From positions 1 through 64,000 of the forward strand of contig NZ_JPWH01000023.1 of the NCBI RefSeq assembly GCF_003326755.1: a stretch of DNA of 64,000 nt, in the 5' to 3' direction. The notes under the pieces were generated by a model. That model worked only from the letters and a program-made list of their open reading frames with translations. It made no database searches and was not told where the DNA came from. Position numbers and translations under genes: made by a program. This DNA comes from Thalassospira profundimaris. GTDB lineage: Bacteria > Pseudomonadota > Alphaproteobacteria > Rhodospirillales > Thalassospiraceae. Of this stretch, positions 61,445-64,000 are shown piece after piece (the stretch's first letter is position 1; the number at the start of each line of letters is the position of its first letter).

Positions 61445-61600
61445 GGTGATAACCGCTCTCCCCCGGGTTGTCACCGATACCAGAACCAGCCTCGCCGCAT
61501 TTTCCCCGAGATGTGGCAGGGATGACATGTTCTGGTAAGCTCGATGTTATCAATCTTGCTTTTCCCGGCCTCTCTGTTTTCAGATGAGGCCGGTTTTTTT
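61445..61600 (+). ncRNA. Candidate structured RNA with C-rich loops and a terminator
   Basis: The 340-base gap 61282-61621 holds no protein gene, but three stacked structures. Hairpin 1: 61445-61454 pairs with 61466-61475 (one G-T), loop GCTCTCCCCCG. Hairpin 2: TACCAGAAC (61478-61486) pairs perfectly with GTTCTGGTA (61530-61538), with an inner stem GCCGCAT/ATGTGGC around a TTTTCCCCGAG loop. Then a perfect 8-bp stem (61565-61572 with 61586-61593) followed by seven T. The T run sits on the plus strand, yet no plus-strand gene lies upstream. Both flanking genes are on the minus strand. The part before 61445 has nothing clear. Alternatively these are folds in the leader of the Crp-like mRNA. Confidence 0.5.
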
Positions 61601-61621
61601 GGTGGATTATGGCGGGGGTGT

Positions 61622-62209
61622 TCAACTGCGCGCCCGCAGGGCCGCCGTTAAGGTACCATCATCCAGATAGTCCAGTTCCCCGCCCACCGGCACGCCATGT
61701 GCCAGGCGCGTGACCTTCACACCCGTTTCCACCAGCCGTTCGGTAATGTAATGGGCCGTGGTTTGGCCATCGACTGTCAGGTTGGTGGCAAGGATGACCT
61801 CGTTAACGCCGGTTTCGCGGACCCGTGTCACCAGTTGGTCAATGCGCAAATCATCGGGGCCAACCCCATCGAGCGGCGACAGGGTACCACCCAAAACATG
61901 ATACAGCCCCTTAAAGGACGAACCGCGCTCCAGCGCCCAGAGATCCTGGACTTCCTCGACCACGCAAATCATATCGTGCTGGCGGTCTGTCCCGGCGCAA
62001 ATATGGCAAGGGTCGGTCACATCGATATTGCCGCACACATGGCAGGTGGTCATGGCGTGCGCGGTATCTTCGAGGGCCTTTGCCAGCGGCAGCATCAGGG
62101 TTTCGGGTTTTTTCAACATCTGCAACACCGCGCGGCGTGCCGAACGCGGGCCAAGGCCGGGCAAACGCGCCAGCAATTTGATCAGATTGTCAATTTCCCG
62201 TCCGGTCAT
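61622..62209 (-). CDS. recR: Recombination protein RecR
   Basis: A 195-residue protein. [18 protein letters not shown] is the N-terminal helix-hairpin-helix, [16 protein letters not shown] the zinc site, and [15 protein letters not shown] starts the Toprim domain. It works with RecO and RecF to load RecA at gaps. It follows dnaX and ybaB, the usual order. GGGACC precedes the ATG. Confidence 0.97.
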   Translation of the reverse strand: MTGREIDNLIKLLARLPGLGPRSARRAVLQMLKKPETLMLPLAKALEDTAHAMTTCHVCGNIDVTDPCHICAGTDRQHDMICVVEEVQDLWALERGSSFKGLYHVLGGTLSPLDGVGPDDLRIDQLVTRVRETGVNEVILATNLTVDGQTTAHYITERLVETGVKVTRLAHGVPVGGELDYLDDGTLTAALRARS

Positions 62210-62261
62210 GATGGTCCCTGTATTCCCAAATGCACTGTTCTATATTTTGGGCATAAGAACA

Positions 62262-62284
62262 AAGGGCAGCGTAAAGCCGCCCTT
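62262..62284 (-). terminator. Hairpin between ybaB and recR
   Basis: A stem (AAGGGCAGC against GCCGCCCTT, one mismatch) with a GTAAA loop. On the minus strand it is followed by TTGTTCTT. It may partly separate recR from dnaX-ybaB. Confidence 0.6.
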
Positions 62285-62318
62285 CATTTCAAATGTTATG
62301 ACACCCCGCAGGGGCTGA

Positions 62319-62642
62319 TCAAAACGGCAGTTTGAAACCTTCGGGCAGGTTCAGGCCACCGGTGACTTCTTTCATCTTTTCGGAAACCTGTGCCTCGACC
62401 TTGACCTTGGCGTCGTTATAGGCGGCAACGATCAGGTCTTCGAGGACCTCGACATCTTCCGGGTCAACAATGCTTTTATCAAGCTTCAGGCCGCGCATTT
62501 CGCCTTTGCCATTCAGCATGACCTTGACCATGCCGGCACCGGACTGCCCCTCGACTTCCATTTCCATCAGCCGTTCCTGCATTTCCTGCATTTTGGACTG
62601 CATTTGCTGGGCTTGTTTCATCATCCCTGCAAGATTCTTCAT
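62319..62642 (-). CDS. ybaB: YbaB/EbfC-family nucleoid-associated protein
   Basis: A 107-residue DNA-binding protein. The N-terminal helix [20 protein letters not shown] and the strand [19 protein letters not shown] are typical. It forms tweezers-like dimers on DNA. Its start overlaps the dnaX stop by four bases (ATGA), so the genes are translationally coupled. Confidence 0.96.
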   Translation of the reverse strand: MKNLAGMMKQAQQMQSKMQEMQERLMEMEVEGQSGAGMVKVMLNGKGEMRGLKLDKSIVDPEDVEVLEDLIVAAYNDAKVKVEAQVSEKMKEVTGGLNLPEGFKLPF

Positions 62643-64000
62643 AGCTCGTCGTCTCCTTCGAGATAAAACGCATCATCATAAACCGATCCGCTGTCATCGC
62701 CCTCGGCCAGGTCCGGCATCTGGTCTGCCGGTAAATGGACCGCCACGATTTTTGACGTCGGAAATCCTTCAAGAACGGCCTTTACCAGCGGGTCCTGCGA
62801 GGCATCCGCCTTGCGCTGTTCAAGTTCTTCCAGTTCCTGTTCCTTCAGGGTGGGGGCACCCTGTTCGCGCTCGGATACCGAAACGATCCAGCGTTGACCG
62901 GTGAGGCCGTTCAGGGCCTTGATCAACTGGCTGGAAAGGTCGGCATTGGCCCCGCGCGCCGGGCGGAAATCTATACGCCCTTTTTCAAACTTCACCAGAT
63001 GAAGATAGTTCTTCACCTGAATGGCAAGCCCGGTGGTTTCGCGGTCTGCCGATAACAGGGCAACCACCTCCTCCAGGCTTTCGGGCATTTTGGCATATAC
63101 GGGTTCTTCAGCGCGCTGGGGCGCCGGGGCGTATTGCTGCGAAACGGCCTGTGCCGCACCGCCGCCATTAACGACCTGCATGCGCGGGCCACCCCCGCCG
63201 CCGCCATTGCCGCCACCCGCCGGGCCGCCATTGCCAGCCTGCGGGCCATTCAGGCCCGATTTCAGCTTTTTGATCAAATCACCCGGCGAGGGCATTTCTG
63301 CCGCATAGGCCAGACGGATCAAAATCATTTCGGCCGCCTGAATAGGTGATGGCGCAATGCGGGTTTCCTCAAGGCCCTTTAGCAGCATTTGCCAGGCACG
63401 GGTAAGCTGCGGCATTGCCAGCTTGGCGGCAATCTCGCGGCCGCGTTCGCGTTCGATTTGCGAAACACCGGGGTCATCGGCGGCATCGGGGGCCAGCTTC
63501 ACACGGGTTAACCAGTGCGTCAGGTCCAGCAAATCCTGCAGCATCACGGCCGGGTCGCCGCCCAGGGCATATTGCGCGCCCAAAAGCTCCAGCGCTTCGT
63601 TGATTTCGCCCTTCATGGTCAAATCAAACAAATCGAAAATACGGGACCGGTCCGACAGACCCAGCATGTCACGTACCTGCTGGGTGGTGACCTTGCCCGC
63701 ACCATGTGAAATTGCCTGATCCAGCAGGCTCATGCCATCACGGACCGATCCATCGGCTGCACGCGCGATCAGGGCCAGGGCCTCGTCTTCGATCTCGGCA
63801 TTTTCCAGCCCGGCAATGCGCCGGTAATGGGCGACCAGTTCATCGGTCTGCACCCGGCGCAAATCAAACCGCTGACAGCGCGACAGCACGGTAATGGGAA
63901 TTTTGCGAATTTCGGTGGTCGCGAAAATGAATTTCACATGCTCAGGCGGTTCTTCCAGCGTTTTCAACAGCGCGTTAAACGCACTTTTGGACAGCATGTG
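62639..64000 (-). CDS. dnaX: DNA polymerase III subunit gamma/tau, C-terminal part (partial)
   Basis: About 453 codons, running off the right edge. The left end of the chain is missing: the first visible residues [20 protein letters not shown] and [26 protein letters not shown] are the sensor part of the AAA+ domain. The lid and collar domains follow. A Gly/Pro-rich linker (about residues 250-270) leads to the tau C-terminal domain. The subunit forms the clamp-loader core and links polymerase to helicase. Confidence 0.95.
   Translation of the reverse strand, partial: HMLSKSAFNALLKTLEEPPEHVKFIFATTEIRKIPITVLSRCQRFDLRRVQTDELVAHYRRIAGLENAEIEDEALALIARAADGSVRDGMSLLDQAISHGAGKVTTQQVRDMLGLSDRSRIFDLFDLTMKGEINEALELLGAQYALGGDPAVMLQDLLDLTHWLTRVKLAPDAADDPGVSQIERERGREIAAKLAMPQLTRAWQMLLKGLEETRIAPSPIQAAEMILIRLAYAAEMPSPGDLIKKLKSGLNGPQAGNGGPAGGGNGGGGGGPRMQVVNGGGAAQAVSQQYAPAPQRAEEPVYAKMPESLEEVVALLSADRETTGLAIQVKNYLHLVKFEKGRIDFRPARGANADLSSQLIKALNGLTGQRWIVSVSEREQGAPTLKEQELEELEQRKADASQDPLVKAVLEGFPTSKIVAVHLPADQMPDLAEGDDSGSVYDDAFYLEGDDEL

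Noticed and set aside
61282..61621. Signal recognition particle RNA near dnaX/recR
   Set aside because: ffs is often near dnaX, but the conserved GGAAG-type apical loop sequence is absent here. It may lie beyond the right edge.

Overview
The window looks like chromosomal DNA of a free-living, motile alphaproteobacterium, most likely a marine Rhodospirillales species of the Thalassospira kind. This is inferred from gene content and moderate-to-high GC: a ChvI/ChvG two-component system joined to a short HPr kinase, RapZ and a sugar-permease-free PTS; a DivL-like PAS kinase; TRAP/TAXI transport; and a dnaX-ybaB-recR cluster. No lineage search could be run. There is no rRNA, tRNA, CRISPR array, insertion sequence or prophage. 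Almost all genes are intact.

Layout. 1-2090: end of a chemotaxis receptor, then an SPFH/NfeD membrane pair. 2091-3459: an AT-rich islet with a Clp-fold (SDH-type) serine protease and a 67-residue companion. 3460-10125: lrgAB, arsC-like and recX, an orphan ABC-2 permease, argD-argF and hslO. 10126-15633: a lipoprotein, a membrane-anchored AraC regulator, a secreted alpha/beta hydrolase, and a USP/SulP pair. 16010-20816: acs, a glutamate-racemase-like protein lacking both catalytic cysteines, and rmuC. 20976-24042: def and fmt, split by an inverted HigBA-like toxin-antitoxin module, then a GNAT. 24076-30678: LysR, a tiny gene with a perfect ribosome site, an MFS carrier and a TAXI-TRAP transporter. 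30985-37554: chvI-chvG-hprK-rapZ-EIIA-HPr-EI. 37555-45942: ahcY behind a palindromic operator, a tautomerase, phosphoesterase, EamA carrier, LysR, a nucleotidyltransferase and an MFS/TetR pair with clear operators. 46108-52221: a MORN-like lipoprotein, a GNAT, a KtrAB potassium system and an HD hydrolase. 52222-59019: a DivL-like kinase whose phospho-acceptor His is Arg, a 2-hydroxyacid dehydrogenase, a DUF4139 protein and FliW. 59160-64000: a Crp-type regulator overlapping a class III cyclase gene, a candidate structured RNA, then recR-ybaB-dnaX (partial).

How the genes work together. The ChvGI-HprK-PTS block is a signalling cascade: EI, HPr and EIIA pass phosphate without importing sugar, and HPr kinase modifies HPr. 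The Crp regulator and the cyclase form a likely cAMP circuit. KtrA and KtrB are the gating and pore parts of one potassium channel. TAXI protein, fused permease and DUF1850 protein form one uptake system. The most interesting unexplained items are the protease islet, the Ser-for-Cys racemase homologue, the Arg-for-His kinase, the candidate RNA at 61445-61600, and the MORN-like lipoprotein.
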